From contig CANCLK010000003.1 of the NCBI GenBank assembly GCA_947378785.1, forward strand, positions 20,593 to 84,592: a stretch of 64,000 bases of DNA. The letters are read 5' to 3'. Origin of the DNA: Comamonadaceae bacterium (GTDB lineage: Bacteria > Pseudomonadota > Gammaproteobacteria > Burkholderiales > Burkholderiaceae_C). The notes beneath the pieces were generated by a model, which made no database searches, had not been told where the DNA came from, and saw nothing but the letters and a program-made list of their open reading frames with translations. Position numbers and translations under genes: made by a program. Shown here piece after piece: positions 55,929 through 64,000 of this stretch. The stretch's first letter is position 1. Every line of letters begins with the position of its first letter.

Positions 55929-56440
55929 TGAAGCTCTTTCTACGAAATTTCGTTATTTTTGCCCTCTTGCCTTTGGCTTCTGCAGCCGCGGGCGCGCAAG
56001 AGTTCAAGGTTGGCATCGTCAATCTGGACCGGATTTTCCGGGAGGCGAACTCAGCCAAGGCCGCTCAGGTCAAGCTTGAGCAAGAGTTCACCAAGCGCGA
56101 AAAAGAAATTGCCGACTTCGGTTCGCAGATCAAGACGCAGTCTGAAAAGCTCGAGCGTGAGGCGCCGACCTTGTCAGAAAGCCAGCGCAACACCCGTCAG
56201 CGTCAGTTGGTCGATCAAGACCGTGAATTCCAACGCAAGCGGCGCGAATTTCAGGAAGACCTGAACAACCGCAAAAACGAAGAGTTGCAGTTGGTGATTG
56301 AGCGCGCAAACCGCGTGGTGAAAGCTTTGGCAGAGGCTGAGAAGTACGACCTGATCGTGCAAGAGGCCGTCTACGTCAACCCCAAACACGACATCACCGA
56401 CAAAGTCATCAAGTCGCTGAATGCCGCTAACGGCCGATAA
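55928..56440 (+). CDS. skp: Periplasmic chaperone Skp (OmpH family)
   Basis: 170 residues with a signal peptide (cleavage near AAGAQ), a small beta core (FKVGIVNLDRIFREANSAKAA) and a long charged coiled coil (about 45-125, Lys/Glu/Gln/Arg-rich) that forms the tentacles of the trimer. It carries unfolded outer-membrane proteins across the periplasm to BamA, encoded just upstream with a one-base overlap. lpxD follows 21 bases downstream. Confidence 0.94.
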   Translation: MKLFLRNFVIFALLPLASAAAGAQEFKVGIVNLDRIFREANSAKAAQVKLEQEFTKREKEIADFGSQIKTQSEKLEREAPTLSESQRNTRQRQLVDQDREFQRKRREFQEDLNNRKNEELQLVIERANRVVKALAEAEKYDLIVQEAVYVNPKHDITDKVIKSLNAANGR

Positions 56441-56461
56441 GCACGGGCAGGACGGCGCAGC

Positions 56462-57565
56462 GTGACCTTGCGCTTGGACGCCATCTTTGACTCTCTGGCG
56501 GATGAGTTCGAGGCCAAACTTTTCGCCGACCCGGCCCTCTTGATTGACAAACTCGCACCCATTGAGTCTGCAGGGCTTGCAGATCTTTCCTTTCTCAGCC
56601 ATCCCAAATACTTGAACAAGCTGGCCGCTTCGGCTGCTGCTTGTGTGATCGTCTCGCCGGCCATGAAAGACGCGGCCATGGCGCGGGGTGGCTGCATCGT
56701 CGTGGCGGACCCGTATCGATATTTCGCTCGCGTGACGCAGGTCTGGAAACAGCACCACGAACCGCTGGATGCCGCGCGCATCCATCCCTCTGCCTTCATC
56801 GACCCTTCAGCCAAAGTGGGTGAGGACGTTTCCATTGCGGCCTTTGTTTGCATTGGTGCAGGCGCGGTGATTGGTGCTGGCGCGCGGTTAGGCGAGCATG
56901 GCGTGGTTGGCCGCGATGCCGTTGTCGGCGCGCACAGCCGCTTAGCGGCGCGGGTCACACTGGGTGACCGCTGCCAACTGGGCGAGCGCTGCATTTTGCA
57001 TTCCGGGGTGGTTATCGGCTCGGATGGTTTTGGCTTTGCACCGCACGCCGGTCGCTGGGAAAAAATCGAACAATTGGGTGCCGTGCGCATCGGCAATGAC
57101 GTGGAGATTGGTGCTAACACCTGCATCGATCGCGGTGCCCTCGGCGACACGGTGATTGAAGACGGCGTCAAACTCGACAACTTGATTCAGATCGGCCACA
57201 ACGTGCATGTCGGACAACACACGGCGATGGCCGGCTGCGTCGGCGTGGCGGGTAGCGCGCACATTGGCGCGCACTGCACGATTGGCGGTGGTGCGGTGGT
57301 GCTGGGTCACCTGCGCCTAGCCGACCATGTGAATGTCTCAGCGTCTTCCGTTGTCACGCGCTCCATCCTCAAGCCTGGTCACTACACCGGCTTCTTTCCC
57401 ATCGACGACAATGCTGCGTGGGAAAAAAATGCAGCGACCTTGAAGCAGCTGCACACCCTGCGCGACCGGCTGAAGCTGGTCGAAAAACAGATCGCTGAAC
57501 AACTCCAAAAGCAGACCGAAGAACAGCCCAAGACTGCTTCGCATCCAACCAAAGAAAAATCATGA
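56462..57565 (+). CDS. lpxD: UDP-3-O-(3-hydroxyacyl)glucosamine N-acyltransferase
   Basis: 367 residues with a GTG start at 56462 ([20 protein letters not shown]). The N-terminal uridine-binding domain is followed by a left-handed beta-helix of hexapeptide repeats (about 110-300) with the catalytic His in [20 protein letters not shown] and [12 protein letters not shown]-terminal helical tail here is longer and more Gln/Lys-rich than usual. It adds the second hydroxyacyl chain in lipid A synthesis. Its stop overlaps fabZ by four bases (ATGA). Confidence 0.97.
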   Translation: MTLRLDAIFDSLADEFEAKLFADPALLIDKLAPIESAGLADLSFLSHPKYLNKLAASAAACVIVSPAMKDAAMARGGCIVVADPYRYFARVTQVWKQHHEPLDAARIHPSAFIDPSAKVGEDVSIAAFVCIGAGAVIGAGARLGEHGVVGRDAVVGAHSRLAARVTLGDRCQLGERCILHSGVVIGSDGFGFAPHAGRWEKIEQLGAVRIGNDVEIGANTCIDRGALGDTVIEDGVKLDNLIQIGHNVHVGQHTAMAGCVGVAGSAHIGAHCTIGGGAVVLGHLRLADHVNVSASSVVTRSILKPGHYTGFFPIDDNAAWEKNAATLKQLHTLRDRLKLVEKQIAEQLQKQTEEQPKTASHPTKEKS

Positions 57566-58002
57566 TGGATATTCACCAAATTCTCAAGCAACTGCCGCAT
57601 CGTTACCCGTTCTTGCTGGTGGATCGGGTGCTTGAGCTTGAAAAAGGCAAGCGCATCAAAGCGCTGAAGAATGTCACCATCAACGAGCCTTTTTTTGGCG
57701 GTCACTTTCCACACCGTCCGGTCATGCCGGGCGTGCTGATGCTCGAAGCTATGGCGCAAGTGGCGGCCTTGCTGGCGTTTGACACGCTGGGCACATCGCC
57801 CGATGACAAGACCGTCTATTACTTTGCCGGCATAGATGGTGCGCGCTTCAAACGGCCCGTTGAACCCGGCGACCAGCTCATCATGGACGTCACGTTGGAC
57901 CGCATGAAGTCAGGTATCTTCAAGTTCAAAGGCATCGCACGTGTGAATGAACAAGTCGCCTGCGAAGCCGAGCTGATGTGCACCATGCGCACCTTGCCTT
58001 GA
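57562..58002 (+). CDS. fabZ: 3-hydroxyacyl-ACP dehydratase FabZ
   Basis: 146 residues of the hot-dog fold. The active-site His and Glu are in [22 protein letters not shown], and [22 protein letters not shown] is the usual N-terminus. It dehydrates 3-hydroxyacyl-ACP in fatty acid elongation and thus competes with LpxD/LpxA for the same pool, which explains its constant place among lipid A genes. ATGATG offers two starts, 57562 and 57565. Confidence 0.97.
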   Translation: MMDIHQILKQLPHRYPFLLVDRVLELEKGKRIKALKNVTINEPFFGGHFPHRPVMPGVLMLEAMAQVAALLAFDTLGTSPDDKTVYYFAGIDGARFKRPVEPGDQLIMDVTLDRMKSGIFKFKGIARVNEQVACEAELMCTMRTLP

Positions 58003-58003
58003 T

Positions 58004-58010
58004 GGAGGAG
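58004..58010 (+). promoter_or_regulatory. Ribosome-binding site that fixes the lpxA start
   Basis: GGAGGAG is a near-perfect Shine-Dalgarno sequence six bases before the GTG at 58017. It lies inside the longer frame that would start at ATG 58002, so the GTG is the better start. Confidence 0.7.
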
Positions 58011-58016
58011 GCTGTG

Positions 58017-58811
58017 GTGACTGGCATTCATTCCACCGCGCTGATTGATCCGCGCGCGCAGCTTGACAGCTCGGTCAGTGTCGGGCCTTACAGCGTGGTC
58101 GGCCCGCACGTCAAGATCGCTGCCGGCACGACCATCGGTGCGCATTGCGTGGTCGAAGGCCACACCACGATGGGTCGTGACAACCAAATTTTTCAGTTCA
58201 ATTCGATTGGCGCGATCCCGCAAGACAAAAAGTACGCGGGTGAGCCTTGCGAGTTGGTCATTGGCGACCGCAATACCATCCGTGAGTTCTGCACGCTCAA
58301 CATCGGTTCACCCGGTGACAGCGGTGTGACGCGCGTTGGCAACGACAACTGGATCATGGCCTATGTGCATCTTGCGCATGACTGTGTCGTTGGTAACCAC
58401 ACAATTTTTGCCAACAACTCGCAGCTTGCAGGTCATGTGCACGTCGGTGACTGGGTCATCTTGGGCGGCTTCACGGTGGTGCATCAGTTTGTGCGCTTGG
58501 GTGCGCACAGTATGACGGCGATGTGCTCGCTGTTGTTCGCTGACTTGCCGCCGTACGTGATGTGCCAGGGGCAGCCCGCCGGCGCGCGTTCGATGAACTT
58601 CGAAGGCTTGCGCCGCCGTGGTTTCTCGCCGGAACGCATTGCCGCCGTCAAAGCCATGCAGCGCGCGCTGTACCGTGACGACCTGACGCTAGAGCAGTCC
58701 AAGGCTCGCATCGCCGAGTTGCCGCTGAGCCATCCGACCGCGGCCGACGATGTCGCCATGATGTTGGACTTTCTGGCCGAATCCTCGCCGCAACGCGGCA
58801 TCGTCCGCTAG
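58017..58811 (+). CDS. lpxA: Acyl-ACP--UDP-N-acetylglucosamine O-acyltransferase
   Basis: 264 residues from GTG 58017 ([20 protein letters not shown]), the normal LpxA length. Hexapeptide repeats form the beta-helix; the catalytic His is in [15 protein letters not shown], and [19 protein letters not shown] and a C-terminal helical region follow. It performs the first step of lipid A synthesis. ATG 58002, overlapping the fabZ stop, would add five residues but lies before the strong Shine-Dalgarno sequence. Confidence 0.96.
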   Translation: MTGIHSTALIDPRAQLDSSVSVGPYSVVGPHVKIAAGTTIGAHCVVEGHTTMGRDNQIFQFNSIGAIPQDKKYAGEPCELVIGDRNTIREFCTLNIGSPGDSGVTRVGNDNWIMAYVHLAHDCVVGNHTIFANNSQLAGHVHVGDWVILGGFTVVHQFVRLGAHSMTAMCSLLFADLPPYVMCQGQPAGARSMNFEGLRRRGFSPERIAAVKAMQRALYRDDLTLEQSKARIAELPLSHPTAADDVAMMLDFLAESSPQRGIVR

Positions 58812-58818
58812 TCTTCGC

Positions 58819-60033
58819 ATGTCAATCGCTCCGCCTTCAGCCGCTGGGCTGACGCACGGGGAGCCGTCCCAGCCGTCTGTCAAGCCAGCGCCACGCATGG
58901 CGATGGTCGCCGGCGAAACCTCGGGTGACTTGCTCGCTGGCTTGCTGCTCGATGGCTTCAAAGCGCGCTGGCCGGGCGTTCAATTCGAAGGCATTGGCGG
59001 GCCGCACATGCAGGCCCGTGGCTTCAAGGCGCACTGGCCCAGCGAGAAACTCGCAGTACGCGGCTATGTGGAGGTGCTTCGGCATTACCGCGAAATTGTC
59101 GGTATTCGCGAACAACTCAGAATCCAATTGTTGGCCAGTCGTCCCGACCTGTTTATTGGCGTTGATGCCCCCGATTTCAATCTTGACTTGGAAGCGTCCT
59201 TGCGCGCGGCCGGCATCAAGACCGTGCACTTTGTCAGTCCCTCGGTGTGGGCGTGGCGGGCTGAACGGGTTGAGAAAATTCGGCGCAGCGTTGACCACGT
59301 GTTGTGCATTTTTCCTTTTGAGCCTGCGTTGCTGGCGCAGCATGGCATTGCCGCCACCTATGTCGGCCATCCGCTGGCCAGCGTGATCCCGATGCAGCCA
59401 GACCAAGCCGCCGCTCGTGCAGCGTTGGGCTTATCGGCGGACAAACCTGTGGTGGCTGTGCTGCCAGGCAGTCGGCAATCAGAAGTTCACTATTTGGCCG
59501 CGCGATTTTTCAAGGCCGTGGCCCTGATCTCCAAATCACGTCCTGATACCCAATTTGTTGTGCCGGCTATTCCTGCTTTAAAGGCCGCCATCGAGCGCGC
59601 TGCCGTGGCTGCCGGCGTTTTGGATCTCGTCAAGATCATTGCCGGGCAGTCGCACGCGGTCTTGGCGGCTTGCGATGTGACCTTGATCGCCAGCGGCACG
59701 GCCACGCTGGAGGCCGCTTTGTTCAAGCGACCGATGGTGATCGCCTACAACATGAACTGGATGTCATGGCAAATCATGCGGCGCAAACAGCTGCAACCCT
59801 GGGTGGGCCTGCCGAACATTTTGTGCGGAGAGTTCGTGGTGCCCGAGTTGCTGCAAGAGGCTGCATCGCCGCCCGCACTGGCGGCGGCCGTGATCGACTG
59901 GCTGGAGGCTGCGGTGTCAGCGCCTGAGAAAATACGCCACGTTCAAGATAAATTCAGCGCCTTGCATGTGCAACTGCAACGCGACACAGCTCAACTGGCA
60001 ACCGATGCGATCCAAAAAATTCTTGAAGGCTGA
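58819..60033 (+). CDS. lpxB: Lipid-A-disaccharide synthase
   Basis: 404 residues, GT19 family. After a divergent 26-residue N-terminal tail the conserved part starts at [67 protein letters not shown] and VLPGSRQSE are typical. It joins UDP-diacylglucosamine and lipid X at the inner membrane. The start MSIAPPSA is seven bases after lpxA; MAMVAGET at 58897 is also possible. rnhB starts within its last codons. Confidence 0.95.
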   Translation: MSIAPPSAAGLTHGEPSQPSVKPAPRMAMVAGETSGDLLAGLLLDGFKARWPGVQFEGIGGPHMQARGFKAHWPSEKLAVRGYVEVLRHYREIVGIREQLRIQLLASRPDLFIGVDAPDFNLDLEASLRAAGIKTVHFVSPSVWAWRAERVEKIRRSVDHVLCIFPFEPALLAQHGIAATYVGHPLASVIPMQPDQAAARAALGLSADKPVVAVLPGSRQSEVHYLAARFFKAVALISKSRPDTQFVVPAIPALKAAIERAAVAAGVLDLVKIIAGQSHAVLAACDVTLIASGTATLEAALFKRPMVIAYNMNWMSWQIMRRKQLQPWVGLPNILCGEFVVPELLQEAASPPALAAAVIDWLEAAVSAPEKIRHVQDKFSALHVQLQRDTAQLATDAIQKILEG

Positions 60034-60622
60034 ACAAGCGCCTTTCGTCTGGGACACCCCTGGTTTGGTGGCCGGGGTGGATGAGGCCGGGCGCGGTCCG
60101 CTGATGGGCCCCGTGGTGGCCGCTGCCGTGATCCTCGATGACTTGCACCCGATCAAGGGCTTGGCTGACTCAAAAGTACTGACAGCGCTGCGCCGCGACA
60201 AGCTGTATGACGAAATCCGTGCCAAGGCCTTGTGCTTTTCGATTGCACAAGCAACCGTCGAAGAAATTGACGAGATCAATATCTTGCAGGCGACCATGCT
60301 GGCCATGAAGCGCGCGGTCGAAGGGCTGCGACTCAAACCATCCAAAGTGCTGGTCGATGGCAACCGCATCCCGACGCTGGTGATTGTGGCCGAAGCGATT
60401 GTTGGTGGCGATGCCTTGGTGCCGGCCATTTCTGCAGCCTCTATTCTGGCCAAAGTCTGGCGCGATCGTTGGTGCCAGGAGTTTCATTTGGAGTACCCGC
60501 AGTACGGTTTTGCAACCCACAAGGGTTACGGTACGGCCGAGCATTTGGCGGCGCTGCGCGAACACGGCGCTTGTCCGCAACACCGGCGAACGTTTCGCCC
60601 CGTGGCCGAGGTGCTGAAATGA
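60005..60622 (+). CDS. rnhB: Ribonuclease HII
   Basis: 205 residues. The catalytic motif [13 protein letters not shown] is near the N-terminus (about residues 24-36); [17 protein letters not shown], the DGN of [11 protein letters not shown], and KVWRDRW follow, with the last Asp in the usual place. It removes RNA from RNA-DNA hybrids and single ribonucleotides from DNA. The ATG at 60005 overlaps lpxB by 29 bases; a TTG at 60023 would reduce this. lpxB-rnhB adjacency is common in proteobacteria. Confidence 0.95.
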   Translation: MRSKKFLKAEQAPFVWDTPGLVAGVDEAGRGPLMGPVVAAAVILDDLHPIKGLADSKVLTALRRDKLYDEIRAKALCFSIAQATVEEIDEINILQATMLAMKRAVEGLRLKPSKVLVDGNRIPTLVIVAEAIVGGDALVPAISAASILAKVWRDRWCQEFHLEYPQYGFATHKGYGTAEHLAALREHGACPQHRRTFRPVAEVLK

Positions 60623-61410
60623 CGTTCATAGAGAATCAGGGCTCGGTGACGCATATCGCTTCCCGTGCTAACCCTTTCATCAAAACGCTGAAAAAGCTGG
60701 TCCATGAAAGCACGGCTTACCGCAAAGAGGGCTTGGTCTGGCTGGAGGGCGACCACTTGTGTCGCGCCGCACTGGCTCGAGGACTCGCGCCGCAGATCGC
60801 CGTTTTTGCTGAATCTTATTGGCCAAAGGCACCTGCTGAATGGGCTGCGAACACTGGCAAAACGGTGGTCATATCGGATGCTCTGTGGTCTGAGTTCAGT
60901 GGACTGGAGTCGCCAGCGCCCATGGGTTTTGTGATGGCATTGCCGTCAGCCTCACCGCTGTTGCCTGATGTGGCGACGGTCATTTTGGACCGCGTGCAAG
61001 ACGCCGGCAATGTGGGCTCGATCTTGCGTAGCGCCGCCGCCTTCGGATTCAAGCAGGTCATGGCCTTGAAGGGAACGGCTGCCTTGTGGTCGCCCAAAGT
61101 GTTACGGGCAGGCATGGGCGCGCATTTCGGGCTTCAGTTGATGGAAGGTCTTGAGCCAGATGCGCTGCTCGCGTTGAACGTGCCTTTGGTCGTGACGAGT
61201 TCACACGAAGGCGCTTATTTGCATGAACAAACGTTGCCGTCACCGTGCGCTTGGGTCATGGGTCATGAGGGGCAGGGCGTGAGCGCCTCCCTGATGTCGC
61301 GAGCGCAAGTCTTGGTGCGCATTGCCCAGCCGGGTGGAGAAGAGTCTCTGAATGTAGGCGCCGCAGCCGCCATCTGCCTGTATGCGAGTGCAACAACGGC
61401 ACTGGGCTAG
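60619..61410 (+). CDS. TrmH/SpoU-family RNA 2'-O-methyltransferase
   Basis: 263 residues. An N-terminal substrate-binding part ([30 protein letters not shown]) is followed by the knotted SPOUT domain, with motif 1 in [22 protein letters not shown], motif 2 in [11 protein letters not shown] and motif 3 in [14 protein letters not shown]. It should methylate ribose in rRNA or tRNA using SAM; the layout resembles 23S rRNA methyltransferases such as RlmB/TsnR, but the target is not clear. The start overlaps the rnhB stop (ATGA). It ends the envelope operon; a new promoter for carAB follows. Confidence 0.92.
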   Translation: MTFIENQGSVTHIASRANPFIKTLKKLVHESTAYRKEGLVWLEGDHLCRAALARGLAPQIAVFAESYWPKAPAEWAANTGKTVVISDALWSEFSGLESPAPMGFVMALPSASPLLPDVATVILDRVQDAGNVGSILRSAAAFGFKQVMALKGTAALWSPKVLRAGMGAHFGLQLMEGLEPDALLALNVPLVVTSSHEGAYLHEQTLPSPCAWVMGHEGQGVSASLMSRAQVLVRIAQPGGEESLNVGAAAAICLYASATTALG

Positions 61411-61433
61411 CCAGAAATTGGGTTTTGCTCGGC

Positions 61434-61439
61434 TATAAT
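61434..61439 (+). promoter_or_regulatory. Candidate -10 box for carAB
   Basis: A perfect TATAAT lies 23 bases after the methyltransferase stop, 138 bases before the carA start. No good -35 is visible at 16-18 bases. It would give a leader of about 126 bases, room for the pyrimidine or arginine control that car operons usually have; I see no hairpin in it that I can defend. Confidence 0.4.
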
Positions 61440-61571
61440 CAGGGGCTTTTCTAAACCCAGCTTTGCCCGAGCGCCGAGTCAAGCCAACACCCTCACATAG
61501 CAGTCAATTTGCGTCCTTACCGGGGCCTTTTTGCGCACGCTTGGGCGAACCGTAACCACCCGGAGAACCCA

Positions 61572-62759
61572 GTGCTTTTGTCTCTACAGGGAACTACCCC
61601 TTCCGCCATTTTGGCGCTCGCAGACGGCACAGTCTTTATCGGCAGTTCCATTGGAGCCGCAGGCTCCACCGTCGGCGAGGTGGTGTTCAACACCGCTATG
61701 TCCGGCTACCAGGAAATCCTCACGGACCCGAGCTATTGCCAGCAGATCGTGACCCTCACGTATCCGCACATAGGCAATTACGGTGTCAATCTTGAGGACG
61801 TTGAAGCCGATAAAGTCCATGCTGCCGGACTCATCATCAAAGACTTGCCGCTGATCGCGTCAAACTTTCGCCAAACCGCCACGCTGTCTGACTACCTTGT
61901 CAGCCAGGGCACGGTGGCGATTGCCAACATCGACACGCGCCAATTGACGCGTCACCTGCGCTCCAAAGGCGCGCAAAACGGTTGCATCACGGCCTTGGCC
62001 GCTGGCGAGTCCGCCACGCCCGCGCTGATTGCCAAGGCCGTTGCCGCCGCGCAAGCGGCCCCCAACATGTCGGGCCTCGACTTGGCCAAAGTCGTGTCGA
62101 CCCGGCAAGCCTACGCATGGACTGAAACCGAGTGGAAGCTCGGATCAGGTTACGGCGTGCAGGCTCAGCCTAAGTTTCATGTCGTGGCGCTGGACTTTGG
62201 CGTGAAGAAAAACATTCTTCGCATGCTGGCTGAGCGCGGCGCCCGCATCACCGTGGTGCCGGCACAAACCTCTGCTGCTGACGTTCTCAAACTGAAGCCG
62301 GATGGTATTTTCTTGGCCAACGGCCCGGGCGATCCGCAGCCTTGCGACTACGCGATTGCCGCTGCGCGCGAGTTGATCGAGACCGGTATCCCGACCTTCG
62401 GTATTTGCTTGGGTCATCAGATCATGGCCTTGGCCAGTGGCGCCAAAACCTTCAAGATGAAGTTTGGCCACCACGGCGCCAACCACCCGGTCAAGGAATT
62501 GGAGACGAACCGCGTCAGCATCACCAGCCAAAATCACGGTTTTGCGGTCGATGAAAAATCGTTGCCTGCCAACCTGCGTGCCACGCACGTCAGCTTGTTT
62601 GACGGCACGGTCCAGGGCTTGGCCCGCACCGACAAGCCGGCGTTCTGCTTCCAGGGTCACCCTGAAGCATCGCCGGGTCCCCACGACATTGCCTATCTTT
62701 TCGACCGCTTCACGGCGTTGATGGAAGCTGGGCCACAAGCGCCAGCCGGAGTTCAATAA
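61572..62759 (+). CDS. carA: Carbamoyl-phosphate synthase, small (glutaminase) subunit
   Basis: 395 residues from the GTG at 61572, with GGAG six bases upstream, reading [20 protein letters not shown]. The N-terminal domain is unique to CarA; the C-terminal class I glutamine amidotransferase has the nucleophile Cys in [11 protein letters not shown] and the His/Glu pair in [15 protein letters not shown]. It supplies ammonia from glutamine to CarB for carbamoyl phosphate, the precursor of arginine and pyrimidines. The frame is open upstream to 61509 but that part lacks homology. carB starts immediately after the stop codon. Confidence 0.97.
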   Translation: MLLSLQGTTPSAILALADGTVFIGSSIGAAGSTVGEVVFNTAMSGYQEILTDPSYCQQIVTLTYPHIGNYGVNLEDVEADKVHAAGLIIKDLPLIASNFRQTATLSDYLVSQGTVAIANIDTRQLTRHLRSKGAQNGCITALAAGESATPALIAKAVAAAQAAPNMSGLDLAKVVSTRQAYAWTETEWKLGSGYGVQAQPKFHVVALDFGVKKNILRMLAERGARITVVPAQTSAADVLKLKPDGIFLANGPGDPQPCDYAIAAARELIETGIPTFGICLGHQIMALASGAKTFKMKFGHHGANHPVKELETNRVSITSQNHGFAVDEKSLPANLRATHVSLFDGTVQGLARTDKPAFCFQGHPEASPGPHDIAYLFDRFTALMEAGPQAPAGVQ

Positions 62760-64000
62760 ATGCCAAAGCGCACAGACATTCAATCGGTCCTCATCATCGG
62801 GGCCGGCCCCATCATCATCGGTCAGGCTTGCGAGTTCGACTACTCCGGCGTGCAAGCCTGCAAGGCGCTGCGTGAAGAGGGTTACAAGGTCATTCTGATC
62901 AACAGCAACCCGGCCACGATCATGACCGACCCGGCCACCGCCGACGTCACCTACATCGAGCCGATCACCTGGCAGACGGTTGAGAAAATCATCGCCAAAG
63001 AGCGGCCTGATGCAATCTTGCCGACCATGGGCGGACAGACCGCGCTGAATTGCGCGCTCGACCTGTGGCGCAACGGTGTCTTGGAAAAATACAGCGTCGA
63101 GCTGATCGGTGCCACGCCCGAAGCCATCGACAAAGCCGAAGACCGGTTGAAGTTCAAAGATGCGATGACCAAGATCGGTCTTGGCTCGGCCCGCTCCGGC
63201 ATTGCCCACACCATGGACGAAGCCTGGGTCGTGCAGAAAACGCTGGGTTTCCCCACCGTCATTCGCCCCAGCTTCACGCTGGGCGGCACCGGTGGTGGCA
63301 TTGCCTACAACCCGGAAGAGTTCGAGGAAATCTGTAAACGCGGACTCGAAGCCTCCCCCACCAACGAGCTCTTGATTGAAGAGTCGCTGTTGGGTTGGAA
63401 AGAGTACGAGATGGAAGTGGTCCGCGACAAAGCCGACAACTGCATCATCGTCTGCTCAATTGAAAACTTGGACCCGATGGGTGTGCACACCGGCGACTCG
63501 ATCACCGTCGCGCCCGCCCAGACGCTGTCCGACAAGGAATACCAGATTTTGCGCAACGCCTCTTTGGCTGTGCTGCGCGAAATCGGCGTCGACACCGGCG
63601 GCTCGAACGTTCAGTTCTCGATCAATCCCGATGACGGCCGTATGGTCGTCATTGAGATGAATCCGCGGGTTTCGCGCTCCTCAGCATTGGCGTCCAAAGC
63701 GACTGGCTTTCCAATCGCCAAAGTGGCGGCCAAGCTGGCCATTGGCTACACGCTGGACGAGTTGCGCAACGACATCACCGGCGGTTCAACGCCGGCCAGT
63801 TTCGAGCCGAGCATCGATTACGTGGTGACCAAGATTCCGCGTTTTGCATTTGAAAAATTCCCCACCGCGGATTCGCGTCTGACGACGCAGATGAAGTCGG
63901 TCGGTGAAGTCATGGCCATGGGCCGGACTTTCCAGGAGTCGTTCCAGAAAGCCTTGCGCGGGCTGGAAGTCGGCGTTGACGGCATGAACGAGAAAACGCA
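62760..64000 (+). CDS. carB: Carbamoyl-phosphate synthase, large subunit (N-terminal part, cut by window edge)
   Basis: About 413 of some 1080 residues are present. [20 protein letters not shown] and [22 protein letters not shown] are the usual N-terminus. The first ATP-grasp domain shows [51 protein letters not shown] and [19 protein letters not shown]. This half phosphorylates bicarbonate. The ATG directly follows the carA stop, so the two are translated together. The gene is intact up to the edge. Confidence 0.97.
   Translation, partial: MPKRTDIQSVLIIGAGPIIIGQACEFDYSGVQACKALREEGYKVILINSNPATIMTDPATADVTYIEPITWQTVEKIIAKERPDAILPTMGGQTALNCALDLWRNGVLEKYSVELIGATPEAIDKAEDRLKFKDAMTKIGLGSARSGIAHTMDEAWVVQKTLGFPTVIRPSFTLGGTGGGIAYNPEEFEEICKRGLEASPTNELLIEESLLGWKEYEMEVVRDKADNCIIVCSIENLDPMGVHTGDSITVAPAQTLSDKEYQILRNASLAVLREIGVDTGGSNVQFSINPDDGRMVVIEMNPRVSRSSALASKATGFPIAKVAAKLAIGYTLDELRNDITGGSTPASFEPSIDYVVTKIPRFAFEKFPTADSRLTTQMKSVGEVMAMGRTFQESFQKALRGLEVGVDGMNEKT

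Noticed and set aside
62145..63209. A 354-codon minus-strand frame across carA and carB
   Set aside because: It runs antisense across two intact, well-conserved genes; no plausible start or domain.

Overview
The window looks like a chromosome segment of a betaproteobacterium, most likely Burkholderiales and probably Comamonadaceae (Rhodoferax/Polaromonas/Limnohabitans-like). This is inferred from three things: the many Bug/TctC-type periplasmic binding proteins, the gene order rpsB-tsf-pyrH-frr-uppS-cdsA-dxr-rseP-bamA-skp-lpxD-fabZ-lpxA-lpxB-rnhB, and the general look of the proteins. No rRNA is present, so the assignment is by resemblance. I see no insertion sequence, prophage, CRISPR array or defence island.

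Layout. (1) 1-9000: a Bug binding protein cut by the window edge, a cytochrome b561, a three-gene RND efflux operon (permease, adaptor, outer-membrane factor), and a secreted SGNH/GDSL hydrolase. (2) 9038-15585: four Bug proteins, an ICL/PEP-mutase-family lyase, a secreted trypsin-like protease with TPRs, and a small LprI-like (DUF1311) secreted protein, all on the minus strand. (3) 16072-17865: a secreted GH18 chitinase-like enzyme with four C-terminal chitin-binding repeats, on the plus strand and more AT-rich in its catalytic part. (4) 17965-39307: an accessory catabolic region, all minus strand. It holds TctAB, a two-gene thiamine-diphosphate E1 dehydrogenase, an SDR, a BKACE enzyme, a cupin, a succinate-semialdehyde-type dehydrogenase, an Ldh-type dehydrogenase, a TRAP transporter, a gentisate-dioxygenase-like bicupin followed by a damaged FAH hydrolase gene, an ABM protein, an HpcH/HpaI aldolase, an oxocamphor-hydrolase-like crotonase and three more Bug proteins. 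rdgC and a Nudix gene sit inside it. (5) 39481-46071: rimO, tRNA-Leu(CAG), rnr, a YggT protein and the NAD(P)HX repair enzyme. (6) 46071-64000: the conserved core block for translation factors, isoprenoid and phospholipid precursors, outer-membrane assembly and lipid A, then carA and the start of carB.

How the genes fit together. The accessory part reads as uptake plus oxidation of small carboxylates and aromatic acids. There are eight Bug receptors but only one TctAB membrane pair, and a separate TRAP system sits in the same gene string as the gentisate-type ring-cleavage gene. The core part is a normal envelope-biogenesis superoperon with very tight gene packing (ATGA, TGATG and TAATG overlaps).

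The strongest unusual observation is that the FAH-family (fumarylpyruvate-hydrolase-like) gene after the gentisate dioxygenase appears to have lost about 60 bases plus the reading frame. The lost part should encode the lid helix with the catalytic His/Glu. Other points are the altered proton-relay residues in the RND permease, the short N-terminus of RNase R, the receptor/permease imbalance, and several enzyme sets whose substrates cannot be named from sequence. I did not find a clearly new molecular system; the best candidates for new chemistry are the BKACE/Ldh/aldehyde-dehydrogenase set and the crotonase/aldolase set.
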